Shown one piece after another: positions 1 to 9,013 of a stretch of 64,000 nt of DNA. The notes below the pieces were generated by a model, which saw only the letters and a program-made list of their open reading frames with translations, made no database searches and was not told where the DNA came from. The stretch is from positions 1,322,501 to 1,386,500 of the forward strand of contig CP136571.1 of NCBI GenBank assembly GCA_035192965.1, written 5' to 3'. A program made the translations under genes and the position numbers. Position 1 is the first letter of the stretch; each line of letters opens with the position of its first letter. Origin of the DNA: Fuscovulum sp. Lineage in GTDB: Bacteria; Pseudomonadota; Alphaproteobacteria; Rhodobacterales; Rhodobacteraceae.

Positions 1-767
1 AAGGGTTTGCCGCAGTCATAGGCGGCGTCGGGGTTCAGGCCGACCGCCGGATCGGTATAGCATTCGGGCGTGTAGGGCGGGAATTCGACGAACTCGCCTT
101 CGAATTTGGCAGGGGCCCAATGCGGATCATAGATCCACAGGATGATGGGGGCCTTGCGCTGATAGGCGCTTTCCAGTTCGGCAAAGAGGGCGGCATCGGT
201 ACCGGCATGGATCACCTCGAACGGCAGGTCGAGCGCGGCGATGCGTTCCTCATCATAGCCGCCCCAGGTGACGGGGCCGCCCAGATAGCGCCCCTTTGGG
301 GCGGTTTCGGCGGTGGCAAAAGCCTCGGCGCAGGCGGGTTCTTTCAGCGCTTCCCAATTGGGCAGGCCGGGGCAAAGCTCTTTCATATAGGTGGGATACC
401 ACCATTCTTCCTTGGCCTTCATGCCCGTCGGACCGAAGTTTTCGGTGTTGCCGGTGGCGACAGAGGCATCCAGCGCCTCGCGCGCGGTGGTGTCCCACAG
501 CTCCATGGCGACATGGAGATCGCCGGATTCGAGGCCGGGGAATTGCGCCAGATAATCGGCCTGCACGTATTCAACGCTGTAGCCGGCTTTCTTCAGCACC
601 TCGCCCATCAATTGGGTGGTGATCAGCTGACCGGTCCAGTCATGCAGGGTGAGCTTGATCGGGTCGGGCGACTCCTGGGCGGCGGCGGTGAAGGCGGTGG
701 TTGCCGCGATCAGGGTGGCAAGGCCAAAGGGGCGGAAACCGGACAGCAACGGTGTGGAACGGCGCAT
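1..767 (-). CDS. Glycine betaine/proline-type ABC transporter substrate-binding protein (3' end outside window)
   Basis: The gene starts at 767 and runs off the left edge, so about 255 residues are visible. A signal peptide (basic start, hydrophobic stretch, cleavage near residue 30 after an Ala run) indicates a periplasmic protein. The mature part begins with the IKLTLHDWTGQ pattern and continues with an LESGDLHVAMELW motif and Trp-rich segments (KEEWWYPTYM, PVTWGG). These are typical of the OpuAC/ProX family, whose aromatic residues cage quaternary amines. It should deliver a betaine-like compound to an ABC importer. The permease and ATPase genes would lie to the left, outside the window. 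It is divergent from the DeoR gene. Substrate identity is inferred from the family only. Confidence 0.88.
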   Translation of the reverse strand, partial: MRRSTPLLSGFRPFGLATLIAATTAFTAAAQESPDPIKLTLHDWTGQLITTQLMGEVLKKAGYSVEYVQADYLAQFPGLESGDLHVAMELWDTTAREALDASVATGNTENFGPTGMKAKEEWWYPTYMKELCPGLPNWEALKEPACAEAFATAETAPKGRYLGGPVTWGGYDEERIAALDLPFEVIHAGTDAALFAELESAYQRKAPIILWIYDPHWAPAKFEGEFVEFPPYTPECYTDPAVGLNPDAAYDCGKP

Positions 768-994
768 CGTGAACTCCCTGCGATTGATTTTTTGGGGCAG
801 TTGTCCGGGCGGCGCGGGCCGTGCCGGGATATCGCTTGACCCAAGGTTACGCGAAGGGGTCGGCAAGCTGTCAAATGGAATCTGACGGGGTTTGGAATTT
901 TGGTGACCGGGTTCTTGGCGATAGCTGATGGATCGGGCATGTTGTCCACAGAAAGCGGTCAGGATCGGCTGCGGGATGCGGTGATCGGGGTGTC

Positions 995-1750
995 ATGGTT
1001 TCACGGCGGCGGGCAGAATTGTTGAAGCTGCTGGATGGGCGCGGGATGCTGCCTATCGCGGAAGTGGCTGAAAGACTGGGCATTTCGGCCGAAACGGCGC
1101 GGCGCGACATCCGCGCGCTTGTCGATGCGGGATCGGCGGTGCGCAGCCATGGAGCGGTGGGGCTGGCCGGGCAGACGGGTGAGGCGCCCTTCGACAGGCG
1201 GATGCGCGAAAATGCGGCGGCAAAGCGGACGATTGCGCGGGCTGTGGCGGCAGGGATCGGCGATGGCGCATCGGTGATGCTGGATACCGGCACGACCACA
1301 AGCTTCATCGCGCGTGAGTTACTGCGGCACCGGCGGCTGACAGTGGTGACAAACTCATCCGACATCGCGCGCATTCTGGCCACGGTGAACGGCAATCGCG
1401 TCTACATGGCGGGGGGCGAGTTGCGCCGGGATTCCGGGGCCGCGCTGGGGGCTTCGGCGCTGGAGTTCATCGGACGGTTTTCGGTGGAACATGCGGTGAT
1501 TTCGGCAGGCGCGGTGGATGCGGGCGGGGTGATGGATTTCGATTTGCAGGAGGCGGAATTCGCCCGCGCCGTTCTGGCCTGTGGCGCAAGGCGGATCGTG
1601 GCGACAGATGCCACGAAATTCGGGCGGCGGGGGTTCATCCGGGTGACGGATTTCGCGCAAGTCGATGTGCTGGTGACCGACCGCGCCCCGCCCGATGATC
1701 TGGCTGCGGCGATAAAGGCTGCGGGCGGTCAGGTGATGACTGTGGGCTGA
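995..1750 (+). CDS. DeoR/GlpR-family transcriptional regulator
   Basis: This 251-residue protein has the family's usual length. Residues 1-57 form a DeoR-type winged helix-turn-helix: a basic start, then PIAEVAERLGISAETARRDI as the recognition region. Residues 75-230 match the DeoRC sensor fold, including the DTGTTT motif (about residue 92) that binds a phosphorylated sugar or related effector. Members usually repress carbohydrate or polyol genes and release DNA when the phosphorylated effector binds. It is transcribed away from the betaine-type binding protein, and the 227-bp gap may hold both promoters. No sugar transporter lies beside it, so the target is unknown. Confidence 0.9.
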   Translation: MVSRRRAELLKLLDGRGMLPIAEVAERLGISAETARRDIRALVDAGSAVRSHGAVGLAGQTGEAPFDRRMRENAAAKRTIARAVAAGIGDGASVMLDTGTTTSFIARELLRHRRLTVVTNSSDIARILATVNGNRVYMAGGELRRDSGAALGASALEFIGRFSVEHAVISAGAVDAGGVMDFDLQEAEFARAVLACGARRIVATDATKFGRRGFIRVTDFAQVDVLVTDRAPPDDLAAAIKAAGGQVMTVG

Positions 1751-2017
1751 ACGAAGGCACGGGAACGGGGGCCAGCTTTAGCTGCGGCGCCGATGTCGGA
1801 TCGTTGGCATTTGGGTGCAGAGACTGGGACGCGGATGCTCGGGTTCTCAGAAGAGGGCACTTAGACAGGGGTGCGCGAAGTTGACCGGCCCACCGGAAGG
1901 CTGAGGCAGCTTTCGCGTGGCACTGGCCACGTGTGCGCTTTCCGCGGCAGGCAGGCTACCGGATCGTGATAAGCGCGACGGGCGGCAGGGCAGCCCGTCG
2001 CGGCATCAGGTGGCGGG

Positions 2018-3973
2018 TCAGAACTCGGCCCAGGCGGCGTTTTGACGGACCGGATTTGCGCGCGGGCCATTGGCTGCGGCTGCGGCTGCGGCGGCCCAAT
2101 CCACGACATTCGCCTCGATCATCGCGCCTGGCCTTTCGCTTGCACGTGGCGGCGCATCGTTGGAAATGGAGGCCGGCCTTTGCCGGGTTCGGAACCCTGC
2201 CAGCGCAAGGATCAGTTCTTCCGAACGCGACTTCAGCGCCGCAGCGGCGGCAGAGGTTTCCTCGGCCACGGCGCTGTTTTGTTGCGTGACGGTGTCAAGC
2301 TGATTGACGCCCGCATTCACTTCGGCCAGGCCGCGCGCCTGTTCCGACGCCGCCATGGCGATATCAGCCACCAGACCTGCCGCATCATTCGCGCGCCCCA
2401 GAATCTCTGCCAGGCTTTCGCCCGTGCGGCGAACGAGGACGGACCCGTCTTCGACACCCTTGGTGCTGTCAGAGATCAGCGACTTGATTTCGCGCGCAGA
2501 TTCCGAGGCGCGCTGGGCCAGAAGACGCACTTCCGAGGCAACGACCGCAAAGCCCCGCCCGGCATCACCGGCGCGCGCGGCCTCGACCCCGGCATTCAGG
2601 GCAAGTAGATTGGTCTGAAAGGCGATGTCTTCGATCACGCCGATGATCCGGGTGATCTGTTCGGCACCCTTTTCGATCCCCTGCATGGCAGAGACCGCTT
2701 CTTTTACGATCTCTGCTCCGCGTTCGGCCCCCTTGCGATTGCCGAAGCTGGCCTCTTGCGCCATTCCCGCGCGCTCGGCGGTCGAGGCGACCGATTGTGT
2801 TAGCTCTGTCAAGGCGGCGGCGGATTGTTCCAGCGTGGCGGCCTGGGTTTCGGCGCGGGTTGAGAGTTCCCGGCTGGCATCGGTGATTTCCGCCGCGCTG
2901 TCGCGCACGCTGCGGGCGATGTTGTTGACCTGATCGATCACCACACCGAACCGGTCGGTGACAGCGTTAAAGCTTTCGCGCAAGGCATCATAGGCAGGCG
3001 GGAATGGATTGTCGGGCGTGCTGGGGATCGTGCTCATCAGGTCGCCATCGGCAAAGCGTGCCAACCCGCCCCGCAGGTCTGTGACGACGCGGGACAGGTC
3101 CGCCTGTTGCTGGGCGCGTTCCTGTTCCAGAGCCGCGGCCGCCTCTGCCAGCCCGGCCCCTTTGACCAGTTCGTCGCGCAGCCCGATGCAGGCGCCAGCG
3201 AGCGCGCTGATTTCATCATTCGTGGATGGTGGGGTGATCACCACATCATAGTCACGCCGTTCCAGCCGGTTGACGATGTCGACCATGCCACGCACAGGCG
3301 CGAGGGCGCGATTGATCATGAATCGGCTGGCAAAGTAGGCCGCGAACAGAAGGCCGATCGTCGGCAGGCCGAGCTTGGTCAGGTAGCCGACGAGAATGTC
3401 ATCGATCGCGGCGACCGAAACCCCGGCAAACACCGCCCCGCTCACCTGACCCGTGCTGTTGAAGACGGGCTCATACCGGGCAATATAGGGGAGAGTGAGG
3501 ATATCTGTGCTGCCCTCATAAACCTGACCGGCAAGCAAGGCCTTGTAGGCGGGCCCTTCCGCATCAAGCATCGTCCCCACGGCGCGCGTGCCGTCGCCCG
3601 AACGGATGCTGGTCATGACGCGCTTGAACTGCTGCGATTCCGGGATGAAGTGAAAATAGGTGACATGCACACCCAGCGTGTTCAGCACGCGGTCCACCAT
3701 CCACGGCTCGATTTTCACATCTCCTGCGGTTCGCTCCAGACTGGTGATCGCGTCGGCGCGCGTTGGACCCGACAGAAAACCCTGCGCGGAACTGGTCAGA
3801 TCCGCGGCAAAACCGGTCAGGCCGAATTCCACCCTGTCTTGCGCCAGATGCCGCATCTCTTCGCGCTCCATCAAAAGGGCGAGGACCGAAATCAGGATCG
3901 CAAGAACAGACAGGAAGGTGACAAGAATGGTCACCAGCCTTGATTTGAGCGACATGCTAGCAAAAAAATCCAT
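2018..3973 (-). CDS. Methyl-accepting chemotaxis protein, membrane-bound, with periplasmic Cache-type sensor
   Basis: 651 residues. A first transmembrane helix (about 12-34), a periplasmic region (35-195) resembling a single Cache/Cache_3 sensor, a second helix (about 196-215) and HAMP segments lead into the MA signalling domain (about 360-600). The hairpin tip is fully conserved ([23 protein letters not shown]). The protein ends in AWAEF, which fits the xWxxF pentapeptide that tethers CheR/CheB, so this receptor is probably adaptation-competent. It lies 38 bp downstream of cheD in a cheB-cheD-mcp unit. The ligand is unknown; Cache domains commonly bind small organic acids or amino acids. Confidence 0.95.
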   Translation of the reverse strand: MDFFASMSLKSRLVTILVTFLSVLAILISVLALLMEREEMRHLAQDRVEFGLTGFAADLTSSAQGFLSGPTRADAITSLERTAGDVKIEPWMVDRVLNTLGVHVTYFHFIPESQQFKRVMTSIRSGDGTRAVGTMLDAEGPAYKALLAGQVYEGSTDILTLPYIARYEPVFNSTGQVSGAVFAGVSVAAIDDILVGYLTKLGLPTIGLLFAAYFASRFMINRALAPVRGMVDIVNRLERRDYDVVITPPSTNDEISALAGACIGLRDELVKGAGLAEAAAALEQERAQQQADLSRVVTDLRGGLARFADGDLMSTIPSTPDNPFPPAYDALRESFNAVTDRFGVVIDQVNNIARSVRDSAAEITDASRELSTRAETQAATLEQSAAALTELTQSVASTAERAGMAQEASFGNRKGAERGAEIVKEAVSAMQGIEKGAEQITRIIGVIEDIAFQTNLLALNAGVEAARAGDAGRGFAVVASEVRLLAQRASESAREIKSLISDSTKGVEDGSVLVRRTGESLAEILGRANDAAGLVADIAMAASEQARGLAEVNAGVNQLDTVTQQNSAVAEETSAAAAALKSRSEELILALAGFRTRQRPASISNDAPPRASERPGAMIEANVVDWAAAAAAAANGPRANPVRQNAAWAEF

Positions 3974-4011
3974 GGTTTACCTCCTGGATCGGGCTTCGGA
4001 TTGCCCGGTGT

Positions 4012-4530
4012 TCAGAACAGTTCGATAGAGCCACTGCCCGTGGGCGATGGCGGTTGGCTGATGGCGATATCGCGGGTGTCGACGAGAAGCAGTTGCTGTG
4101 CCCTGCCCGTTGCCGGCCAGAAGCGGACGCGCCGCGCCTGCGTGCCGCCCAAGCTGTGGGCGGAAACGCTGATCCCTTCGCCGCGGAGGAATGCCAGCGC
4201 CGCCTCGCCGTTGCGGTGGCCGATATCCGGTAACCCCTTGATCATGCGGGCGCCGCCGAACAGTTTGGCGACCATCCGGTCGCGCCGACCACCCATCTTG
4301 AGCAGGCTGTTGACCAGTTGTTCCATCGCCGCCGAGGCGTAGCGGATATCGCGCGTGTCCGGCCCATCGGGCAGAAGAAAGTGGTTCGTGCCACCAATCT
4401 GGCGGACCGGGTCGTGCAGACAGGCCGCGACACAGGAGCCGAGAACGGTTGTCAGCACCAGATCGGGCTGATCTGAAATGCCGTGCTCCCCCTGGATGAC
4501 GTGAATGGTTTGCGTCGCCGGTGCCGTCAT
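4012..4530 (-). CDS. cheD: Chemoreceptor glutamine deamidase CheD
   Basis: 172 residues. CheD deamidates specific glutamines on chemoreceptors and in some bacteria interacts with CheY-P phosphatases. The catalytic Cys lies in TVLGSCVAAC (about residue 32) and the catalytic His in the TNHFLLP segment, the canonical CheD pair. The C-terminal GGTQARRV segment also fits the family. The chosen start overlaps the cheB stop as ATGA, indicating translational coupling. Longer readings of this frame extend into cheB and are not plausible. Confidence 0.95.
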   Translation of the reverse strand: MTAPATQTIHVIQGEHGISDQPDLVLTTVLGSCVAACLHDPVRQIGGTNHFLLPDGPDTRDIRYASAAMEQLVNSLLKMGGRRDRMVAKLFGGARMIKGLPDIGHRNGEAALAFLRGEGISVSAHSLGGTQARRVRFWPATGRAQQLLLVDTRDIAISQPPSPTGSGSIELF

Positions 4531-5549
4531 GTTGCGCGACCCCGTGATGAAGTGAGGCTGGCCTGGCCGTGACCGGCCAACAGGGCGGGACCGATCCGGT
4601 CGATGGGCAGCACGGTGGCGGCCGCCCCGGCGGCAACCGCCGCGCCAGGCATCCCCCAGACGATGCTGGTGGCACGGTCCTGCGCGATTGTGTGCGCCCC
4701 GACCCGCCGGAGCGCGCCCAGGCCGCTGGCACCATCTGCGCCCATCCCCGTGAGCAACGCGGCGGAAACACGGTCCCCCCAGGGGAGGGCGGATTCGAAC
4801 AGCGGGTTTACGGCAGGCCTGTGGCCCTGATGCGGGCCGTCTGCCACAAGCGTACAGCGCGGCACGCCCGGCCCCGAGACGGTGAGGTGCCGTTCGGCAT
4901 CGGCGGCAAAATAGATGGTGCCACGATGCAGCGGCAGGGAATGGGTTGCCGCAACGACACGCGGCCTGCACCGCATGTTCAGCCGATGGACAAGGCCGGG
5001 AACGAACCCATCCCGGATATGCTGCACGACCAGCGTCGGCGGGCAATCTGCAGGAAAGGCCATCAGGACGGTTTCAATCGCCGCGATGCCGCCGGTTGAG
5101 GCCCCGATCAGCACAAGGTCCGGCAAGGGCGAATCGTCCCCCTTCGGGGATGGCGTCGCCTGTCTTTCGGTGTTGCGGGCAAGCAGATCCTCGATCCGGT
5201 CATTCGGGCCCATAACGACCGTCCGAAGACGATCACGAAGGGGGGTGCGAACCGGGCTTGTTCCCTGTTCCGCATAGAGAAAAACCGCCGTGCCGAGCAT
5301 ATCGGCTAGGCGAATGACCCCTTCCATTTCCGGTTCGATCAGGAAATCGGCCGACATGGCCAGCACGTCGGGGACCGCTTCCTCGGCCGTTGGATAGATT
5401 TCGTTGAGCGAGGCTGCCTCTATCACGTCATGGCGCAGCGGCCCCCGCACAAGATGCCGACGGCGGGCGGTTTGCGGATCGGCCACCAGAACGACCGGCC
5501 GCGGGCGGTTGTTCCTGCCTACGCCATGGAGGGGGGTGTGATCTGACAT
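4527..5549 (-). CDS. cheB: Protein-glutamate methylesterase CheB with degenerate receiver domain
   Basis: 340 residues from the ATG at 5549, which has an AGGGAC ribosome site; an ATG 36 bp further upstream lacks one. The C-terminal methylesterase domain has the full catalytic triad: Ser in GASTGG, His in VVQHIRDG and Asp in GMGADGA. It removes methyl groups from receptor glutamates. The N-terminal 110 residues resemble a receiver (VVLVADP start), but where CheB normally has the phosphorylated Asp (PDVLTLD) this protein reads PDVLAMS. Activity may therefore be uncoupled from CheA phosphorylation. It is the first gene of cheB-cheD-mcp. Confidence 0.93.
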   Translation of the reverse strand: MSDHTPLHGVGRNNRPRPVVLVADPQTARRRHLVRGPLRHDVIEAASLNEIYPTAEEAVPDVLAMSADFLIEPEMEGVIRLADMLGTAVFLYAEQGTSPVRTPLRDRLRTVVMGPNDRIEDLLARNTERQATPSPKGDDSPLPDLVLIGASTGGIAAIETVLMAFPADCPPTLVVQHIRDGFVPGLVHRLNMRCRPRVVAATHSLPLHRGTIYFAADAERHLTVSGPGVPRCTLVADGPHQGHRPAVNPLFESALPWGDRVSAALLTGMGADGASGLGALRRVGAHTIAQDRATSIVWGMPGAAVAAGAAATVLPIDRIGPALLAGHGQASLTSSRGRAT

Positions 5550-5770
5550 GCGGGTCCCTGTTCGCTGACAGGGCAACCGTTGCATGAGGCCGTAAAGGAA
5601 GTGTTTCTTGCCTCAGGAACCTATCGATCGAATTTTCTGCGTTCCGGCGGAGTTGGCAACCAACCCTTAATCACCTGCGGGCAAGTCTTGATCTGACAGG
5701 CGGCAGTTCCTGCCTTGGCGGGGCTTTTGCGGCCGTGCCGGTCTGAAACTTCGCGTTGAGGGGATTGCAT

Positions 5771-6079
5771 ATGACGCAGCATTTCATCCTGCCCGATCGA
5801 CTGGACAGCTCGGCCGCGCCGGGGCTGGTGACGGCCCTGCTGGACCGGATCGGCAAGCCGCTGATTCTGGATGCCGGACAGGTGGAGGTGATCGGCGCGC
5901 TGGCCCTCGAGGTGATCATCGCGGGCGGGCGGCAATGGGAGGCGGATGGCCAAAGCCTGACGATTGCCCAGCCCTCGGCACGGTTTTCAGCGGCCTGCCA
6001 GACGCTTGGCCTGCCTTGTGTTGCACCTTGGCGCAGCGCGGCGCGCCCGGCGCCAACGGAAAGGACAGGAAAGAAATGA
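5771..6079 (+). CDS. STAS-domain protein, first gene of the chemotaxis operon
   Basis: 102 residues from the ATG at 5771, preceded by GAGGGG; a TTG 15 bp upstream is possible but less likely. The whole protein is one STAS domain: FILPDRLDSSAAPGL, then a LDAGQVEVIGALALEVI segment in the region of the anti-sigma antagonist phosphosite. The usual DxSG[ST] Ser is not obvious. Small STAS proteins commonly head che operons of Rhodobacterales and may modulate the signalling array. It overlaps cheY by ATGA. Confidence 0.8.
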   Translation: MTQHFILPDRLDSSAAPGLVTALLDRIGKPLILDAGQVEVIGALALEVIIAGGRQWEADGQSLTIAQPSARFSAACQTLGLPCVAPWRSAARPAPTERTGKK

Positions 6080-6444
6080 CGATCCGGATCCTTGCCATCG
6101 ATGACAGCCCAACGATGCGCGGCCTTGTCGCCGCCGCGCTGGAGCCCAGCGGGTTTGAGCTTCACCTAGCCGAAGACGGGATGAAGGGTCTGGATATCCT
6201 GTCCAAGGCCGACCCCCATCTGGTGATCACCGATATCAACATGCCGCGCCTTGATGGGTTCGGGGTGATCGAAGGGGTTCGGTCCAGCGCGGCCTATGCC
6301 AGTGTGCCGATCCTCGTGCTCACGACGGAAAGCGGCAATGACCTGAAGGATCGCGCGCGCCGGGCCGGAGCAACCGGGTGGATCGTCAAACCCTTTGATG
6401 ACAGCCGCCTGATTCAGACGATCAACCGTGTGCTGGGGCTGTGA
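6076..6444 (+). CDS. cheY: CheY-type single-domain response regulator
   Basis: 122 residues, entirely a receiver domain. The acidic pair is in LAIDDSPTMR, the phospho-acceptor Asp in LVITDINMPRLDG, the switch Thr in ILVLTTE and the conserved Lys in VKPFD. It is predicted to take phosphate from CheA and act on the flagellar motor or as a phosphate sink. It overlaps the STAS gene by ATGA and cheA-N by GTGA. A second CheY at 9969-10355 has a different surface, so the two may have separate roles. Confidence 0.94.
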   Translation: MTIRILAIDDSPTMRGLVAAALEPSGFELHLAEDGMKGLDILSKADPHLVITDINMPRLDGFGVIEGVRSSAAYASVPILVLTTESGNDLKDRARRAGATGWIVKPFDDSRLIQTINRVLGL

Positions 6445-7343
6445 CGATGACAAGCATCGATGCCTTGCGACCTGCCTTTTTTGAAGAATGTGAAGATCTG
6501 CTCCTGCGGATGGGCGAAGGCCTTGGCCGCATCCCCGAAGCGGTGCAGCGCAATGAGTTGGAGACGATCCACGATGTTTTTCGCGCCGTGCATTCCATCA
6601 AGGGCGGCGCGGGCGCCTTTGGGCTGACATCGCTTGTCGGCTTCGCGCATGCCTTCGAGACGGTGCTGGATCTGATGCGCAGCGGTGCGCTCCATCCGGA
6701 TGCGGCCGCGATGCATACCCTATTGCGGGCCTCGGATGTTCTGGGTGACCTTGTTGCTGCAGCACGCGACGGCTCGGCAGAGCCTGTGCAGATGGGGCAA
6801 CTGCTGGTCGAGCTTGATCTTTTGGCCGAAGGAAGCCCCGCGCAAGAGGATGAGGAGGCGGCCTTTGCCTTCGTGCCGATGCAGATCGAAATTCTGCCCC
6901 TTGGCGATGCCGAAGCGGCGCAAGGCCCGGACTGCGGCGGATTTGCCATCAGCTTTGAGCCGAGTGTCGCGCTTTACGCGGCTGGCCATGAGCCATTGGC
7001 ACTTTTTCGGGCGATCGCCGAACTGGGCGATACAGAGGTGGTGGCGGATACTTCGGCCGTCGCCCCCTTGGCACGTCTTGATCTGTCAGATCCGCAGTTG
7101 TTCTGGCATCTGAATGTCAAAACCGCCGCGCCGGAAGACGAGGTCATGTCGGTCTTCGCTTTTGTGGGTGACATGGCCCGGATCGCAATCCAGCCACACC
7201 CTGCAGGCACCTCCCAGCCAGAGCCTGATCTTCCTGCCGCAGCGCCGCCGCCAGAGAATCCGGCCCCCGCGCCAACGTTTGCCAAGTCAGGCGCCGAAGG
7301 CTTGCGCGCTGTTGCCAAAGCCCCGGCGGCGCTTCTGTCATGA
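6441..7343 (+). CDS. cheA: CheA N-terminal half: HPt (P1) domain plus P2-like region
   Basis: 300 residues from a GTG overlapping the cheY stop; an ATG six bases on is an alternative. Residues 1-110 form a P1 phosphotransfer domain with the phosphorylated His in AVHSIKGGAGAFGL. Residues about 165-245 resemble the ferredoxin-like P2/CheA regulatory domain. A Pro/Ala-rich linker follows, then TGA at 7341-7343. The dimerisation, ATPase and CheW-like domains that normally continue are encoded by the next gene, which starts at the overlapping ATGA. Together the halves have about 698 residues, a normal CheA length. This is either a natural split kinase or a one-base frameshift. Confidence 0.9.
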   Translation: MTMTSIDALRPAFFEECEDLLLRMGEGLGRIPEAVQRNELETIHDVFRAVHSIKGGAGAFGLTSLVGFAHAFETVLDLMRSGALHPDAAAMHTLLRASDVLGDLVAAARDGSAEPVQMGQLLVELDLLAEGSPAQEDEEAAFAFVPMQIEILPLGDAEAAQGPDCGGFAISFEPSVALYAAGHEPLALFRAIAELGDTEVVADTSAVAPLARLDLSDPQLFWHLNVKTAAPEDEVMSVFAFVGDMARIAIQPHPAGTSQPEPDLPAAAPPPENPAPAPTFAKSGAEGLRAVAKAPAALLS

Positions 7344-8536
7344 CAACGATCCGCGTCAACCTGGACCGCGTTGATCGGCTGATCAACCAGATCGGCGAAC
7401 TGGTCATCATGGAAGCCATGCTGTCGCAGGCCATTTCGACCGCAGGCCTGCGCGATGATGGCGATATCTCCAGCAGCCTTGAGGGGATCAAGCAGCTGGC
7501 GGCCAAAATCCAGGAAAGCGTGATGGCGATTCGGGCCCAGCCGCTCAAATCGGTGTTTCAGCGTCTGGAAAGGATTACGCGGGAAGCGGCGGATGCAACG
7601 CACAAACAGGTGCGGCTGGAAACGGTGGGCGAAGCGACAGAGGTCGACAAGACTGTCATCGAACGGCTTGTCGATCCCTTGACCCACATGATCCGCAATT
7701 CGGTGGATCACGGCATCGAAACCACCGAACTGCGCCTTGCGGCGGGAAAGCCGGCAGAAGGCACCATCACCCTTTCAGCGGCCCACCGCTCAGGCCGGGT
7801 GATCATCGAAGTGGTCGATGACGGTGCGGGCATCAACCGCCCCAGGGTGCGGGAAGTGGCCGAAGAAAAGGGGCTGATCCCGCCCGGAGCACAGCTTTCC
7901 CCGGCCGATATCGACAATCTTCTGTTTCTTCCAGGCTTCTCGTCCAAGGAGGAGGTTTCGGCGCTGTCCGGCCGTGGCGTCGGGCTGGATGTGGTACGGC
8001 GCGAGATACAGTCGCTGGGCGGGCGCGTATCGATCCAGTCCACCCCGGGGCAGGGGACCAGTTTCACCATCGCCCTGCCGCTGACCCTGGCCGTGTTGGA
8101 GGGTATGCTGATCGGTGTTGGCGGTGAGACGATGATCCTGCCGATTTCTTCGATCATCGAAACCCTCAGACCAAACGAATCCGAGATCCATCGCCTTGGG
8201 CGGAGCGGCCGGTTGATCGCAAAACGCGGCGAAATGATTCCGATCATAGACCTTGCCCAAAGCTTTGGCTTTGCATCGACAGAAGACGATCAGCGCAGGG
8301 TTCTGATCCTTGTCGAATGCGATTCCGGGCGGCGCGCTGCGCTGGCTGCAGACCGGATATTCGATCAGCGGCAGGTCGTCATCAAAAGCCTGGAAGACAA
8401 TTACGGAACCGTTCCCGGCATTTCGGCAGCCACCATCCTTGGCGACGGCAGGATCGCCCTGATCGTGGACCCCGAAGAAATCGTTCAGCGCGCCATCGTT
8501 GAAGCCCCGTCCCTGCCCTTTGCAGCCAATGGATAG
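7340..8536 (+). CDS. cheA: CheA C-terminal half: dimerisation, ATPase and CheW-like domains (P3-P4-P5)
   Basis: 398 residues. It opens directly at the canonical P3 motif (TIRVNLDRVDRLINQIGELV). The ATPase domain has N box HMIRNSVDHG, G1 VVDDGAGI, F box FLPGFSSKE and G2 GRGVGLDVV, so it should bind and hydrolyse ATP. The last 130 residues are the CheW-like P5 domain that docks to receptors and CheW. It has no phospho-accepting His of its own and must phosphorylate the P1 domain of the preceding product in trans. There is no clear ribosome site; translation is likely coupled through the ATGA overlap. Confidence 0.94.
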   Translation: MTTIRVNLDRVDRLINQIGELVIMEAMLSQAISTAGLRDDGDISSSLEGIKQLAAKIQESVMAIRAQPLKSVFQRLERITREAADATHKQVRLETVGEATEVDKTVIERLVDPLTHMIRNSVDHGIETTELRLAAGKPAEGTITLSAAHRSGRVIIEVVDDGAGINRPRVREVAEEKGLIPPGAQLSPADIDNLLFLPGFSSKEEVSALSGRGVGLDVVRREIQSLGGRVSIQSTPGQGTSFTIALPLTLAVLEGMLIGVGGETMILPISSIIETLRPNESEIHRLGRSGRLIAKRGEMIPIIDLAQSFGFASTEDDQRRVLILVECDSGRRAALAADRIFDQRQVVIKSLEDNYGTVPGISAATILGDGRIALIVDPEEIVQRAIVEAPSLPFAANG

Positions 8537-8542
8537 ACCATC

Positions 8543-9013
8543 ATGCACCAGATGATTCTTCAAAACGCAGCCGATCAAAGCGACTTTGTCTGCTTCCGGA
8601 TCGGAGAACAGGATTACTGCATCGACATCGAAGTGGTCCGCGAAATCCGGGGTTGGACCCCGGCAACGGTCCTGCCTCATGCGCCCGGTTTTGTCACCGG
8701 AGTGATCAATCTGCGCGGGTCGGTCGTGGCTGTCGTCGATCTGGCCGCGCGGCTGGCCATCGGCAAAACCGATCCGACCCCGCGCCATGTCGTCATCATC
8801 GTGGCCTTCGGCAACCAGACGGTTGGTCTGCTTGCGGATGTCGTGTCCGACATCATGGGGATCGACGAGGCCGCGATGAAACCGGTGCCCGACGTCGCGT
8901 CTGATGGGGCGGGTGTTTTCATCACCAAAGTGATCACGCTTGAGGACGGGCGAATGCTGCGCAAGCTGGACCTTGCGGCGGTTCTTCCGGGCAAAGACCA
9001 AGAGGCCGCGTGA
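8543..9013 (+). CDS. cheW: Chemotaxis adaptor protein CheW
   Basis: 156 residues, one CheW domain with two SH3-like subdomains: FVCFRIGEQDYCIDIEVVREI at the start, then GVINLRGSVVAVVDLAARL and VGLLADVVSDI. It links receptors to CheA P5 in the signalling array. It lies 6 bp after cheA, and its stop overlaps the cheR start. Confidence 0.95.
   Translation: MHQMILQNAADQSDFVCFRIGEQDYCIDIEVVREIRGWTPATVLPHAPGFVTGVINLRGSVVAVVDLAARLAIGKTDPTPRHVVIIVAFGNQTVGLLADVVSDIMGIDEAAMKPVPDVASDGAGVFITKVITLEDGRMLRKLDLAAVLPGKDQEAA

Noticed and set aside
7330-7345. Programmed ribosomal frameshift signal in cheA
   Set aside because: No slippery heptamer or downstream pseudoknot is evident, and the ATGA overlap gives a simpler explanation by coupled re-initiation.
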